Source of the DNA: Metellina segmentata
Taxonomy: Eukaryota; Arthropoda; Arachnida; Araneae; Tetragnathidae
Reading direction: 5' to 3'
Assembly (NCBI GenBank): GCA_947359465.1
Contig: OX375877.1
Coordinates: 23,385,235-23,449,234, forward strand
Length of the DNA: 64,000 bases
Made by a program: the position numbers and the translations under genes. Shown here in pieces: positions 1 to 10,870 of this stretch (within the stretch, counting starts at the first letter, position 1; each line of letters opens with the position of its first letter). The notes under the pieces are model-generated. The model saw nothing but the letters and a program-made list of their open reading frames with translations. It had not been told where the DNA came from and made no database searches.

Positions 1-58
1 CTTACGGAAATCTGACTTCGAAAACGCGCGTTAGAAAACTCCACATGTGAACAGGGCC
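1..58. mobile_element. Right half of PIF/Harbinger-like MITE, unit A (cut by window edge)
   Basis: These bases match the right half of the 139-bp MITE that is complete at 31859-31997 and 56362-56500. The end reads ATGTGAACAGGGCC and is followed by TTA, the 3-bp target duplication seen in the full copies. The left half lies outside the window. Non-coding. Confidence 0.7.
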
Positions 59-1205
59 TTAATATCATGATGAACTAAATCATCAGTTTAGAATTTCGTT
101 GCATTTTTCCTCTATAAGCCAGTTATTTCACCGAAGATTTAAAGGCTGCTTAAGAATATCTGGGAGAAATTAAGTTTTTCAAAGTTTATCGAATCATGAT
201 AACTGCTGTTTAGTTTACGTGGCTACCACACAAAAAGCACTTGTGAAGTAGCTAGCATCTGCCATAGAACTTTTTATAAATAGTAGCATCAAAATCCCTT
301 TTAAACCTTTCGCCCCGACTTTTTCATGATTAAAATTGAACTATGAAAAGTAATTTAATTTTATGTTGACATGCCAAAAGAAGTGTACTATGAGTTTAGA
401 AATTTTAACTTTTCTCGTTTCTTGCAAATATCCTGGGACAATATGTCCCAATCGTATTGTTAATGGAACTATTTGTCCCAATCGTCTAGGATAGTGTGAT
501 AATAACCTTACACAACATGTGGATAAATAGTAAAATTAAATTAAAAGCAGCGAATATTGTATTCTTACAGAATAAGTTAAGTTTCATATGACGTATAGCA
601 GTCTTTACAAAGTGTAACGTAATACATTTGACAAATAGTAAATGTTCTTGTTTTATCTTTCTCTTGATGAACTGTTGGTATATCGTTTCCTCAGAGCTGT
701 TGAACAGGAAGATGATCTCCTACATTGAACGAAGTTTTTGCTCTTTTTAAAGGACGACCGTACTTTCACGTTCTTTTTGTGTTTACTTTCTCCCATCCAA
801 CATTTATTAGTTACTCAGCTAAGGGGATCATGAATTTTAATAGTGGTTTCTTTGTCTTATTTTTATTGTCTAGTTCCTTAAGAACACTGAAAACCCAAGA
901 ACGCATTCAAAAGTGAGATTTATTGGCCCAATAGGGTATGAAATCTGATCTCTGGGACGTATATGCCTAATAGGCACGAAGGAGTTATACACTGTTTATG
1001 TAGCAATTTTAATGTTTTGATGCAAAACTTTATGTTAACTAATAGAAATAAGCGTTTTCCCCTATATGTTTATTAAAAAAGTTCTGTGCAACTTGGATTT
1101 TCTTTAAAATCGTGTGCCTCAAAGAATCAAGAAAAAGCTACGACTCGGTAGCTTTGAAGTTCGTTACATCCAACGTCCTTTTGTTGTAGTTGACGTCCTC
1201 TATGC
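59..1205. repeat. Unit-A flank, non-coding, repeated in units B and C
   Basis: No gene is supported here. The stretch aligns along its length with 31998-33147 (unit B) and 56501-57650 (unit C), with scattered substitutions. A 63-codon frame at 725-916 is open in A and C but broken by an indel in B, and it has no ATG start, so it is not called. The motif ACAATATGTCCCAATCG and a related half-copy lie near 438-484. Confidence 0.7.
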
Positions 1206-1260
1206 CAGGGGTAGGCAAATGCAGCTCTTCTTTCAGTAAAGTGCGGCTCCTATACTAATT
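1206..1260 (+). mobile_element. hAT-type terminal sequence, unit A
   Basis: CAGGGGTAGGCAAATGCAGC resembles the CAGGGGTGGGCAAA start of many hAT superfamily elements. The counterparts in units B (33148) and C (57651) read CAGGGGTGGGCAAATGCAGC, so the A copy carries a substitution. I found no matching opposite terminus before the next repeat at 1541, so this is an end fragment or a decayed MITE. Confidence 0.45.
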
Positions 1261-1540
1261 TTAAACCCAATATTTTTAATTGTTTCAGAACTTTTTGCAC
1301 GAATCTTGTTTAATTGAGATTTGACCGGAGGTCTTCGTGAAATGTTATACTTAATACATTTTTATAATATTTTATTTTTACTATTAATATTTTGAAATAA
1401 ATATTTTGTAATAGGAACAAAAAGTAATTTTTCTTAAATATATATTTTTTATGTACTTAACATAGCATTTAAGGTTAATAAAATTTATAAACATATTAAT
1501 TAAATTTAAATTTGTTTATTCAATCATTACTTTTACATAA
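1261..1540. repeat. AT-rich spacer, unit A
   Basis: AT-rich non-coding sequence shared with units B and C. It may be the interior of a decayed hAT MITE whose only visible terminus is at 1206. No motif beyond that was recognised. Confidence 0.4.
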
Positions 1541-1722
1541 GGAAGTGTTTGTTTGTTTCTTGCCCGCAGTCCTGACGTATGTATGGCACTTACTGTAATG
1601 GGATTTGGCACACAGGTAAACTGAATATTTTGCAATTTATGGGTCGCGTGAATTTTAAAATTCAACGTAGAACATTTAAAAATGAATTTAATAGGTTTTT
1701 CACCGTTCTTTCTTCTTTCGGG
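1541..1722 (-). repeat. Truncated R800 repeat, unit A
   Basis: On the minus strand this is the 3' end of the R800 repeat also seen at 6493, 7242 and 11629 on the plus strand. Its end has repeated CAAACAAACA and CTTCC (here as GGAAGTGTTTGTTTGTTTC). Unit B carries a much longer version (33481-33985), while A and C share the same truncation at a TTTCGGGTAAGCAG junction, implying a common event. Confidence 0.6.
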
Positions 1723-1828
1723 TAAGCAGTGGTTACACCTGAAACCAAAAAAAACTCACGGTCAACGACGTGCTCACCATGCAGTGGCGTACTGTATAAT
1801 TGTAACTATGGTGTGTCTCTTTATAACA

Positions 1829-3236
1829 CACTGATGGCCACCGTAAATGCAACACACTGGAGGAAACATGCAAATAATATGAAATTTACAACATGCATTA
1901 GCGGAGGTGAGATATGCAAATGATTAGAATTTCAGCGCTGATGCACATCACGCGCGCATGTGGCGCCACTTCCAAGTGCTATTTAAGGCTTGGAGATTTC
2001 GACGATTTCAAGTACGGCAATTGTGTTTTTCTTGTGTTTTTTTTCAAAAAAACGATCAATTATACCTCGTAGAAAACAGTAATCATCTTTTGATCAAGTA
2101 TCCGAGTTCGACAGAGGAAGGATAGTGGCCTAAAAGTGGATTGTGGATTATCTTTCAGTGGATTTCTTATCTTATCACGAAACCAAATAACTGTAATGCG
2201 GATATGTGATCGTTGGATGCAGGAAGGTACGATGGACTGACGTGTTTGATCGTATCCACCTCAGTGCACCACTTCACGTGATGACAGGCATATTGTTCGT
2301 ATGGCAGTGACGGATCGCTCAGCCACATCACGAACTATAGCACAGCACATTCAGTCTGTAACGCACCATACAGTGTCTGCGCGTGCCATTCGACGCCGTT
2401 TACAGCAGAGTAGTCTGTCTGCAAGACGTCCATTGCTTCGTCTACTCTTGTCAAAGAACCACAGACGTCTCCGCCGCCAATGGTGCGATGAATGAAGGAT
2501 TTGGACGGCAGAATGAAATGAAATTGTCTTTACTGACGAGTCACGCTTCTGTCTGCAACTCCACGATGGTCGGATTCGAGTCTGGAGACAACGTGAAGAG
2601 AGGATGCTGAACAGCTGCGTTATGCTCCGCCACACTGGTCCTGCACCGGGTATTATGGTATGAGGCGGTATTGGATATCACTCTCGCACTCCTCTAGTAC
2701 GAATTCCGGTACTTTAAACAGCCAGCGCTACATCTCCGATTTGTTGGAGCCAGTTGTCCTTCCTTACCTTCAGGGTTTGCCCACAGCCATATTTCAACAG
2801 GATAATGCGTGACCACACGTGGCACGCATTGTCCAAGGGTTCTTCGTCAATCGACAGATTGAATTGCTTCCCTGGCCAGATCGCTCTCCGGATTTTTCGC
2901 CAATAGAAAACATGTGGTCCATGGTTGCTCAACGATTGATCTAGATTACATCCCCATCTGCCACACCAGATCAACTTTGGCAACGTGTGGAAGCTGCTTG
3001 GTCTGCTATACACCAAGAACACATCCAAAGTCTTTTTGAATTAATGCCGAGGCGTGTGGCAGCGGTGATCTCCAACAATGGCGGCTGCTCTGGCTACTGA
3101 TTTTGGCAGGATCCACACTTCACAGAAGTCTATAAATTTAATCATTTGATACTTGGTCAATATGTTATCTACAAAATAAATTTTGTTGTGATATTTCTTG
3201 TCTTTCTTGGTGTTGCAATTTGGGTGGCCAGAAGTG
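1829..3236 (+). mobile_element. Tc1-like DNA transposon, unit A, decayed
   Basis: Imperfect terminal inverted repeats bound the element: CACTGATGGCCACC on the left and GGTGGCCAGAAGTG on the right, with a shared GCAACAC just inside each. TA follows the right end. Unit B has no element here and reads GTCTATAGTACATATATG, so the site can be compared directly. The left junction differs from B by a few extra bases, so its exact edge is uncertain by about 5 bp. Unit C carries the same insertion at the same site. Confidence 0.85.
2062..3100 (+). pseudogene. Tc1-family transposase pseudogene, unit A
   Basis: Recognisable Tc1-type pieces are the paired-like DNA-binding region (VTDRSATSRTIAQHIQSV, near 2304), the first catalytic aspartate block FTDESRFCLQLHDGRIRVW near 2531, and the C-terminal MPRRVAAVISNNGG-like block near 3045-3095. 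The copy has in-frame stops (for example after QWCDE at 2496 and at MV*GG), frameshifts in the second half, and ATA where the family start codon is expected. It is clearly non-functional and is more decayed than the unit-C copy. Confidence 0.85.
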
Positions 3237-3483
3237 TACATATATGAAAAACCGAAATGTGTCTCTCATTGATCTCATGTGTGCACACCCCTTGCTCAGA
3301 CTGAGCATGCGAGCAAAATCGCTGTTGTTAGACCTCGGAAGTAAAGGTCAAACGGGTTAGCGAATCGTCTTGGGCCATAGAAGCATAACCAAGTGTGTTT
3401 CATCACAACTCAATTACTTTTACTTCAGGATTCAAGCTTTATCTATGCTTGGAGGCTCATTGGGTTTGCTCACTGCGCTTCCA
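3237..3483. repeat. Unit flank before the SINE head, unit A
   Basis: Non-coding sequence shared with 34400-34644 and 59669-59915. It may be part of the SINE-related repeat that follows, but no 5' boundary is visible. No coding potential was seen. Confidence 0.4.
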
Positions 3484-3555
3484 GCCGCGGTAGCGCAGTT
3501 GGAAAGCAACGGATCAGCAACCAAAGGATTGCGAGTACGAATCAACGAAAGACAA
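3484..3555 (+). repeat. tRNA-like SINE head, unit A
   Basis: GCCGCGGTAGCGCAGTTGG followed about 40 bp later by GGATTGCGAGTACGAATC matches the spacing and sequence of RNA polymerase III A and B boxes in a tRNA. It is not a functional tRNA: the arms do not pair cleanly. It is repeated in units B (34645) and C (59916). Confidence 0.55.
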
Positions 3556-3566
3556 CCGTGTACAAA

Positions 3567-3832
3567 TGTTAAATACGATTCCTTCAGAGGAAAGGAATGA
3601 CACAGGCCATGTGGATCGCAAAAGAGAAAGAGAGTATTTATTGAAGACACAACACATATATATATACAGATTTGAGGGGATTGCAGAATTAACCAATAGG
3701 ATTCTTGTATATTGAGACGGACGTACAAGAAAGCTATAGAACATTCACACATGCTGCCTGGAATGAATGACTCAGCCCTAGCAGCACAAAGAAAGATACA
3801 AAGAGTTCTATGGGCGATTACATTATACAACA
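3567..3832 (-). mobile_element. Solo LTR, 266 bp, with 5-bp target duplication
   Basis: The segment starts TGTTAAATAC and ends ATACAACA, giving the TG...CA ends and TGTT/AACA short inverted repeat of an LTR. It is flanked by ACAAA on both sides (3562-3566 and 3833-3837). Units B and C lack it: C reads GTGTACAAATAGGGTAGG across the site. On the minus strand a TATATATATA stretch precedes AATAAA, which suits U3 then R, so minus orientation is favoured. There is no internal retroelement sequence, so this looks like an LTR left by LTR-LTR recombination. Confidence 0.75.
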
Positions 3833-3930
3833 ACAAATAGGGTAGGTGCACGTTAAATCTGGAGTGGCCTCAAATGTCCTTATGTTGACTTTGTGATTAT
3901 GAACATTTTGTAATTTTTAATTAACGTTGT

Positions 3931-4225
3931 CATAGAGCAATACAATGTCCTATTGACGACTTTCCGGGATCAATCCATAACCGATGGATCCGAAGACAAC
4001 ACTTCGTAATTTTGAACCATGGTCAGATGATGAGGCAACACCTGGGCAGGCACCCAACTTTCCAAATTTTCACACCAACCCAACGTGAGGACTTTCGTCC
4101 CGACATATTTAAGGTGCACCAGCCAAATCTACACCATATGCTTACAAATATCCATGCACTGAAAAAAGTTTCGAACCAGGAAACTTCCCATTAAGAGGCT
4201 AACACCTTACCCACCAGTTGACGTG
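3931..4225 (-). repeat. tRNA-headed SINE, minus strand, unit A
   Basis: Read on the minus strand, the head at 4221-4168 has an A-box-like GGTGGGTAAGGTGTTAGCC and a B-box-like CCTGGTTCGAA with tRNA spacing. The body runs leftwards through TTGGGTTGGTGTG and CATGGTTCAAAATTACG to about 3931. It is shared with units B and C. Tail-only relatives of this body occur at 18293, 41981 and 42230. Confidence 0.6.
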
Positions 4226-4273
4226 TTGGAAATTTGGAGGGTGGCGTGCCGACTCAGATTTTTCTCTGCAAAT

Positions 4274-5231
4274 GATTCAATTCTTTTCCAGGAGACCAGC
4301 ATGTTGATCCACTACCAGATGAACGAGTGGAACAATCAGCCCCATATTCGATTATCGGTGATGATTTTGCTGGTGCGCTATTTGTGAAAGATAGAGATAC
4401 AAAACAGTACATTCTCTTGATAACTTGTCCAGTGACAAGAAGTGTCCATCTTGAACTAGTCGATAGTCTGTCGACTGATAACTTTCTTCTTGCTTTCCGA
4501 CGCTTCATTTCGCGACGAAAATTGTGTTCAGTGGTAATATCGGACAGTGCGCGAACTTTTAAACGTGATGAATTGGAGCTAAAACAAATGTGGTCAGTTA
4601 TGAAACATAAGGAGGTGAAAAATTGTTATGCTTCCAACGGCAAAAAATGAAAGTATATAGTGGAATGAGCCGCCTGGTGGGGCGTATTTTATGAACGCAT
4701 GGTGCGTACAGTGAAAGTAGCTCTGCGAAAGATACTTGGAAAGTCTTTTCTGATCATTGAACAGTTACAAACTCTCCTTTCTGAAATTGAAGGAATAATT
4801 ACCCCTCGGCCTATGACCTATGTTCAAAGTGACACGGATGAGCCAAATGCTTTAACCCCAGCACATTTTCTTTTAAGAAAAAGAATAACATTGCTGTCCT
4901 CTGTGAGACCACACCTTGATTAAAATTTATCTTCTAAGAAAACATTGATTAAGGCATATAATTATCTAGAAAAATTAATGAGATCCTTTTGGTCCCATTG
5001 GAGAAATGAGTATTTGTTAAATTTAAGATCAGCCCATTCCAGTTGGGTTAAAAACAAAATTCCCCAATTTAAAGTTAGCGATATTGTTTTGGTAAAAGAT
5101 GATCACTGGGGAGAATTCTTGAATTATTTCCTGGGTGAGGTGTCAAGTTGAGGAGTTGCAAAATAAAAACTGTATAAACAGTTATTAAACGTCCTATGTA
5201 ATTTTTGTGCAGTTTGGAACTCCAGCAAGAA
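4274..5231 (+). pseudogene. BEL/Pao integrase and C-terminal pol relic, unit A
   Basis: The integrase core reads DDFAGALFVKDRDTKQYI (first catalytic Asp, near 4363), VVISDSARTF (second Asp region, near 4540) and AAWWGVFYERMVRTVK (third, Glu, near 4672-4715). It is followed by a DUF5641-type tail with ALTPAHFLL and, at the end, a VIKRPM-like motif near 5180. A stop separates the second and third blocks and more stops follow 4920. No protease, RT or gag is attached; the upstream edge abuts a SINE. Confidence 0.85.
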
Positions 5232-6492
5232 CAAGTAGTAAAACTTAAACTTTAAGTAATAATTTTTTTAATGTGTTTTGCGCTAAAATATGAATGCTAT
5301 CTAATTTTATTGAATATTGTTTAACTCAGATATCAAATTTTCTGTCAAAGTATTTATGCCTTTGCACTTTTTTTAGTATTACTTAATTTGTGTTTTATTG
5401 GTATTCTTGAATTAAATGTTTTAATCTTCTTAAAAAAATTGTTATTTGTATGACAGTTGTACTATGAAACAGTTTATATTACGTTGCCTCTTTTTGAGTA
5501 AGTAGCAAAATAACAAATTTTAATTTACCATTTAACACCAGAAAACCTTCTCACTAAGATTCCACAGGTGTTTGTCGTGTTTGCTAAACAACTAATTGAA
5601 GTAAGTCCGCTAGAAAGTAAATATTTCGAATTTTTCAAATTTGATTCTTGTATTCTCACTGATTATAATTACATTTTTTTAGGGTTGTTAAAGTTTGTTA
5701 AAAATCGGTTCTACTCAATGATGATACGATTTCAATGTAAACATAAACCTGATAATACTTTCTAGACTTCGGACATATCGATCGTACCAGACTGGTCCCA
5801 GGGATTAACCCTTCATTGTAAAGGTCACAAGCTATTACTGATTGCTTTGGCTAGGCTCAAGAGTGGACACACAAGGAGTATGAAATTTCAGAACAGGATT
5901 AGAGCTTTACTACTCTGCTTGGGTCTGCCATGACTGCACTTCTTCTCGTGCCTTTAACTGCATCCGTGCCTCTTTAGAAATGTTAATTGGTAATTAACAG
6001 GAGACAGCATACCGTCTATTCGAGGGACAAAGTCTATTGCAGTTGGTCTAGTATTTACTAGACTAGAAATCAGCCTGAGTTTAGATCTCGATTGTTTTGG
6101 TGGAATTCTAAATATTGGACGCCTTCTGAGGTCGTTATGCATATATTTTTATCGAAGTACTAACCCATATTTGGTTACTCCTTCTGTTAATATTATAATA
6201 GAGGTTTGACATTGAGAAAAACACTCCAAACCAAAAAAGGCCTCATACGATACGAGAAGTTAATGCTTTCATACCGTTATCATAAAGCATCTAAAACATA
6301 GATAAGGAATAGCAACTGTGTAAAGCTTCTAAAATTTCGAATTGTCTTAAATAAAATTTGATTGAGAATTCTGACAAATGTTTCTGTGCATCGTTATAAA
6401 GTACATATCTACAAGTAAGCCCAATTAAAGGTCTTGATTGTTTTTGGCCAAATCCAAATATGAGAATTTTAAAATTTTATCTAGATTTTATA
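5232..6492. repeat. Non-coding 3' flank of BEL/Pao relic, unit A
   Basis: AT-rich sequence shared with 36176-37408 and 61414-63988 (split there by a mariner and a SINE). It may hold the element's 3' untranslated region or LTR, but I could not find a second copy to pair as LTRs. Short open frames here (5568-5765) are not conserved. Confidence 0.5.
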
Positions 6493-7241
6493 TTAGCTAC
6501 TGCGTGGATAGTTTGCGTTGCCCGTGCCCTTGGTGTCAAATATTAATCTGGTGTAAAATTTTCCGCAGATTTCAAATAAGTTGATATTTTCAATCTATCT
6601 TTAGCGATTCCGATTTTGCGAAAATGAACTAACAATCCCTGTCAAAATGTTTTTTTTATTTTTTGCTCTCATTACCTAAAATGGAATAGGACATTACATG
6701 TATTCTGTTTAATTTTTTTTAACGCGAAGGGCAGAAGATGCAATCTGTTTCACGTGACGTCACAATCTCTTAAGAAAATATAAAAGATACATTCAATTTC
6801 AAAATAATTTATTTAAAGAAACTCATATTTTTAGGTATAGATCTAAAGTAAAATGTTTCGAGGATTTCAAACAACTTGAAAGTTTTACTCCATCTTTAAT
6901 GGACTAGGAGATCATTTTCTCCGAGTTCCCCGCAATGAAAAATATTTGGCATAGTTCCAAGACTGACGCCAAGATTACGTTGGTACGAAAGTCTAGATTC
7001 GAGTGTTTCTTCTTTCCCGGAAGAAACGCGTTGAAGAACCCAATGGAGAATAAAACTAGTAAATTCATTTAAAAATCTTCTAGATTGAGTTTTAAAATTC
7101 GCCGCTACCTAAAATTTGCAAAAAAATTCGGACTACCTGTGTGTCAAATCTCATTCCTCTAAGTGCAGTAGATTCGTCAGGATTTTGCAGCCACGAAAAA
7201 AACAGATAAACAGACAAACACTTCCATTTATAATATTAGAG
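6493..7241 (+). repeat. R800 repeat, copy 1, unit A
   Basis: The copy starts TTAGCTACTGCGTGGATAG and ends with CAGACAAACACTTCC then TATAATATTAGAGA. Shared internal marks with the copy at 11629 are AATCTGGT.TAAAATTT, CGATTCCGATTTT.CG and TTTAGGTAT.GATC. No reading frame is conserved between copies. The tail chemistry (repeated ACAAACA, then a TATAATAnTAGAGA end) recalls LINE 3' ends in insects, but I cannot classify it. Confidence 0.6.
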
Positions 7242-7760
7242 ACTAGCCACTGCGTGGTCAGTATGGCATTGTCCGTGATGATTATTTTCGTGTTATCAGG
7301 TTCGACCACTGTTCGCTGACGCTCGCCAACCCTTGGTGATTGCTACGTATTCCTATTTGGTTGGCTTCGCAAACTAACTCCACAGGCCACGCCGCCTCGA
7401 AGTGGCTATTATCAACAAATTAAATCAAAACAATCTTTAATCACAAAACTGGTCATAGTTCCAAAGCCATTGGAATGAAAAACACTTGTAGCGTCAGCGG
7501 TCTAAAATCGTAAAATCCTCTCGTTTCTTCATTCGAGGTAGGAGAGACGTCACATTCTGGAAAGAAGAAAGTAAGATGAAAAAACTAATAAATTAATTTT
7601 AAAATGTTCTAGATTACATATTAAAAATTGGACTGGCCACACAAATCGCAAAATATTAGGACAACCTGTGTGCCGAATTTCACTATTGTAAGTGCCATAG
7701 TTTCGACAAGACACAGCGCACAGAACACAGAGTCACACTTCCTTTTATAATAGTAGAGAT
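7242..7760 (+). repeat. R800 repeat, copy 2, head-to-tail with copy 1
   Basis: GACTAGCCACTGCGTGG follows copy 1 directly and the copy ends CTTCCTTTTATAATAGTAGAGAT. Its middle differs from copy 1 (GACGCTCGCCAACCC, TTGGTTGGCTTCGCAAA), matching instead, in reverse complement, 34100-34290 in unit B. Two subtypes of this repeat therefore exist. Confidence 0.55.
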
Positions 7761-8211
7761 GTTTGTCTACTCATTTTATTAATATTGTAACCTTACAATA
7801 ATTAATCCTTCAAAAAAGCAATTTCAACATTAAAAGGCTTGACCCTTTTGAAATGGATACTTAAATAAAGCACTGATAGTTGCCATAAATGCCATGTTGG
7901 TTTGAAACTAGTGTCATATCGCATCCCGTCAAAAAAAGTAACATAACTCAAAATTGCAGAATTTTTAGAAACATCAATTTAAAGGATACTATAAAACGTA
8001 TAGTGAAATATTATAAGCTTCTTTTAAATTTTTAGGAAGTATTCATGGTGGTAACTTCCATTTTTTTAGAATAGTAATACAACACAATGGGGCACCTCAT
8101 TCATATTCTTCAATAACATAACATCACAAACTTTATTTCTTGACTTGTGTCACTTTTCTGTACGTGTAGCGATATTAGTTACTATAGCTCAATACTTGAA
8201 TTTAGTCCTCT
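7761..8211. other. No recognisable feature
   Basis: AT-rich spacer in the unit-A-specific region. I saw no reading frame, repeat or motif that I can support. Confidence 0.5.
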
Positions 8212-8215
8212 TTAA

Positions 8216-8944
8216 GGGGGTCCGGGACACATCGGAAAATTTTTTTTATTAATTAATTTAGAATTTTGAATTTTTTTTGTACTGATTACCCATCTAACTA
8301 ATAAACAAAATCACAACACAAAATTTTTCCAAAAGTTTTTTAAAAATTTTAAATTAAAATGTTTTGAAAAAAAGAGGGGTTATTTTAAATTGCTAAGGCT
8401 CAAAATATTCTTGGTCCATTTTCAAAATTCTTGCAGTAAATTATTCACAAATTTATAAACTTTAATTTTGATTCAGCAATTTAAAAAATATTAATTTAAC
8501 AAAAAATAAAAAATATTTAAATGCAAATTTTTGAAATTTTTAAGGTACTTTTTTTTAAAAAAGTATATTTTTAAAAGTAAATATTTGTTTAAAATTTGCT
8601 GAATCATAATTAAAGTATAATGTTTGAAAAATATATATTCCAAATTTCAACCCTTAAACTTTATTGGTTTTCGACTTATAGCAATTTGAATACAGGAAAT
8701 CTTGAAAAAAGTATCACGGAGAAAAACACATTTAAAGTTTTAAAGACAGATGCCGTTGCCATGACAACAACTGTCAAAAGTGTTAGATTTCCAAAACAAC
8801 GCACTACAAAAATTATTATTTCTCTAGTTCTAATTAAGATAGAAAAATGATTTAGACCTCATTTTAAGGAAAAAAACATAGAGAATTTCTTAAAATCATA
8901 AAAAAAATTTCGAAAATTTGACGATTTTTGTGTCCCGGACCCCC
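8216..8944. mobile_element. TTAA-flanked MITE, 729 bp
   Basis: The termini are GGGGGTCCGGGACACA and its inverted complement TGTGTCCCGGACCCCC, with TTAA on both sides (8212-8215 and 8945-8948). The interior is very AT-rich and non-coding. TTAA targets are used by piggyBac and Kolobok superfamilies. The element at 52915 uses the same target but has different termini, so no autonomous partner is visible here. Confidence 0.8.
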
Positions 8945-9039
8945 TTAAAGAAGATATTTGGAGGAAACATGATAGAATATTGATCCTCCAAAACATGGTC
9001 GATTTTGCTGGACAAAACTGCTGTAGGCTAGTTCCATGC

Positions 9040-9445
9040 GTGACTCACACTACAAGTGAGCTAAACTTGAATCTTAAAGCTACCATAAAACAATTAATAT
9101 TACAATAAAATGAGATTTGCAACTTGTTTTACTTTAGTAAAGGTTTAATTTATATATATTAGCTACTAAATTTCATTTACCATACTGGGTATTCTCTGTA
9201 CAGGGGGAAAATGAGCTGTGACTCACACTACATGAAAGGGAAGTGATACTTTGATTAAGTACAAAAACTCTTGTTTCTTCCTCTGTTGATCATCAAAAAA
9301 TTTTGTTTTAAAATTATTGTTACTTCCAATAATTGTACTTTAATAGCAGATTATTAATAGATTAATTAAATACATAATTAATTTATAACATGACATTTTG
9401 TTTGTGACTCACACTACATGGCAAATGTGACCCACACTACACTTC
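9040..9445 (+). repeat. Dispersed TGACTCACACTACA motif, four occurrences
   Basis: TGACTCACACTACA occurs near 9042, 9219 and 9405, and TGACCCACACTACA near 9428. TGACTCA is also the core of an AP-1 type site. The spacing is irregular (about 175, 185 and 23 bp), so this is not a simple tandem array. Confidence 0.5.
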
Positions 9446-9451
9446 ACAAAA

Positions 9452-9541
9452 ACATTTTTACTGACAATTGAAACACTAAGAAAACATACATTAGAAACAT
9501 TTTTATTGACTATTGAAACACTAAGAAAACATACATTAGAA
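9452..9541 (+). repeat. 45-bp tandem duplication
   Basis: Two adjacent 45-bp units, each running from ACATTTTTA to CATACATTAGAA, differ at two or three bases. A truncated third start (ACATTTTT) follows. Confidence 0.8.
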
Positions 9542-10299
9542 ACATTTTTCTTAATCTTGCATAGTTAAATATAGAAAACATATTATCCCATGTTTAAGTC
9601 ATTGAACTTAACATTTAAAAATGTATAGTGCATTCGTTCATCAAATGCTGGTTCAGGGAGTATTTACTGAATGATCACTAAAATCAATTTCAGATATGTC
9701 CTCTGTTTTAGGCCAATTTTAAAGTGTCTTTATCAAAGCGCAAAAATTGAATTGTGAGTGTGATTGATATGAACGCACTTTCTTCCACGCGGATATAAAC
9801 TCTACTTTTGGTTCCGGGTATTGCCAAATTCTAAAACATAAACTTTGTGTCCACTTTTGAATACAAAAGTTTGACCTATTAAGTACATAATTTTTTAGAA
9901 AAAATGAATGAAAATATAATTTCAAAATTCTGTGTTATGGTGTATTTTGGCATGGAATTAGCCTGTAGCGTCATGGTTTCCTGTCTTCAGGGACCTGAAA
10001 TTCTTGACCGTCAATAACAAATCCTCACATGCATAGAGAGTTTACGACCGAACGAATGGGATAAAAAAATATCCAGTAGTGTCCTTGATATTTAACTGTA
10101 CCCCTTTGTTATAGAGGGGGGACGTGTATTTTCATTTCCGACCCTTTGAAAAGATCGGGAAGCGAACGGACGCAGAACTTATCGTCTCCTTCGATGGAAC
10201 CACTGGATTGGTTTTTTGTATAATTTAAATTCAGATTAGCCTCGAAATCTGCTTCAATTTCTTAAATTTTGTTCTACCCACCAAGAAGGTGCAGAATTA

Positions 10300-10870
10300 T
10301 AGTGGTGCCGAGCTCGATCGACTTGGAACGGACGTAGAGTCTTTAGTGACGAGTCCCGTTTCCAACTGTGTCCTGACTATGACCTCAGACCTATCTGGAG
10401 ACGTCCAGAGCAGCGTGGGGATCCTGTCCTTACTATCTCACGCCACACATGTACACAATAGGGCGTTATGGTCTGGAGTCTCATCGCCTTTCATAGCCGA
10501 ACATCTTTGGTAGTCATTTCTGGCACACTTGCAGCACATCGGTACGTAGACGACATTCTACGACCTGTTGCGTTACCGGTCATTTAGCGACACCCCGGAC
10601 TTGCTTCCAACAAGATAATGCCCGACCGCACAGGGTACGTGTTGCTATAAATTGTCTTCGAGCTTTCCTAACATTTCCTTAGCCAACTACGTCTAATGTT
10701 CTCTCTCCCATAGAGAACATTTCGAACGTTAGGGGAAGGTGATTGTACCATCCCTGAATGTTGACCCTATATCCCGATAATTGGAAACGGCAAGAAATGT
10801 CGCAGGACACCATCTGGGAATTTCTTCAGTCTATGCCACGCCGGGTGAAGGTGAACCAATGCTTTATTCA
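10300..10870 (+). pseudogene. Tc1-like transposase relic, second subfamily
   Basis: Read with frameshifts, the stretch gives DESRFQLCPDYDLRPIWRRP near 10345, then RHT, MVW, SRT.LVVISGTLAAHRYVDDIL near 10490-10560 and PGL..NKIMPDRTG for the second catalytic block. These are typical of a Tc1 subfamily different from the one at 1829 and 58274. Stops and frameshifts are frequent. No inverted repeats were found around it, so the edges are approximate. Confidence 0.75.

Larger units (their letters stand above)
8949..10289. other. Unit-A spacer, no gene
   Basis: AT-rich non-coding sequence specific to unit A. It contains four occurrences of a TGACTCACACTACA-type motif (9040-9450) and a 45-bp tandem duplication (9452-9541), both listed separately. 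A 68-codon minus-strand frame at 9719-9925 shows no recognisable domain. Confidence 0.5.

Noticed and set aside
725..916. 63-codon frame present in units A and C
   Set aside because: It begins with TTG, is broken by an indel in unit B and resembles no protein I know.
2351..2635. Open frame on the minus strand of the Tc1 element (also 58782-59066)
   Set aside because: Antisense shadow of a GC-richer transposase sequence; its content mirrors the real frame.
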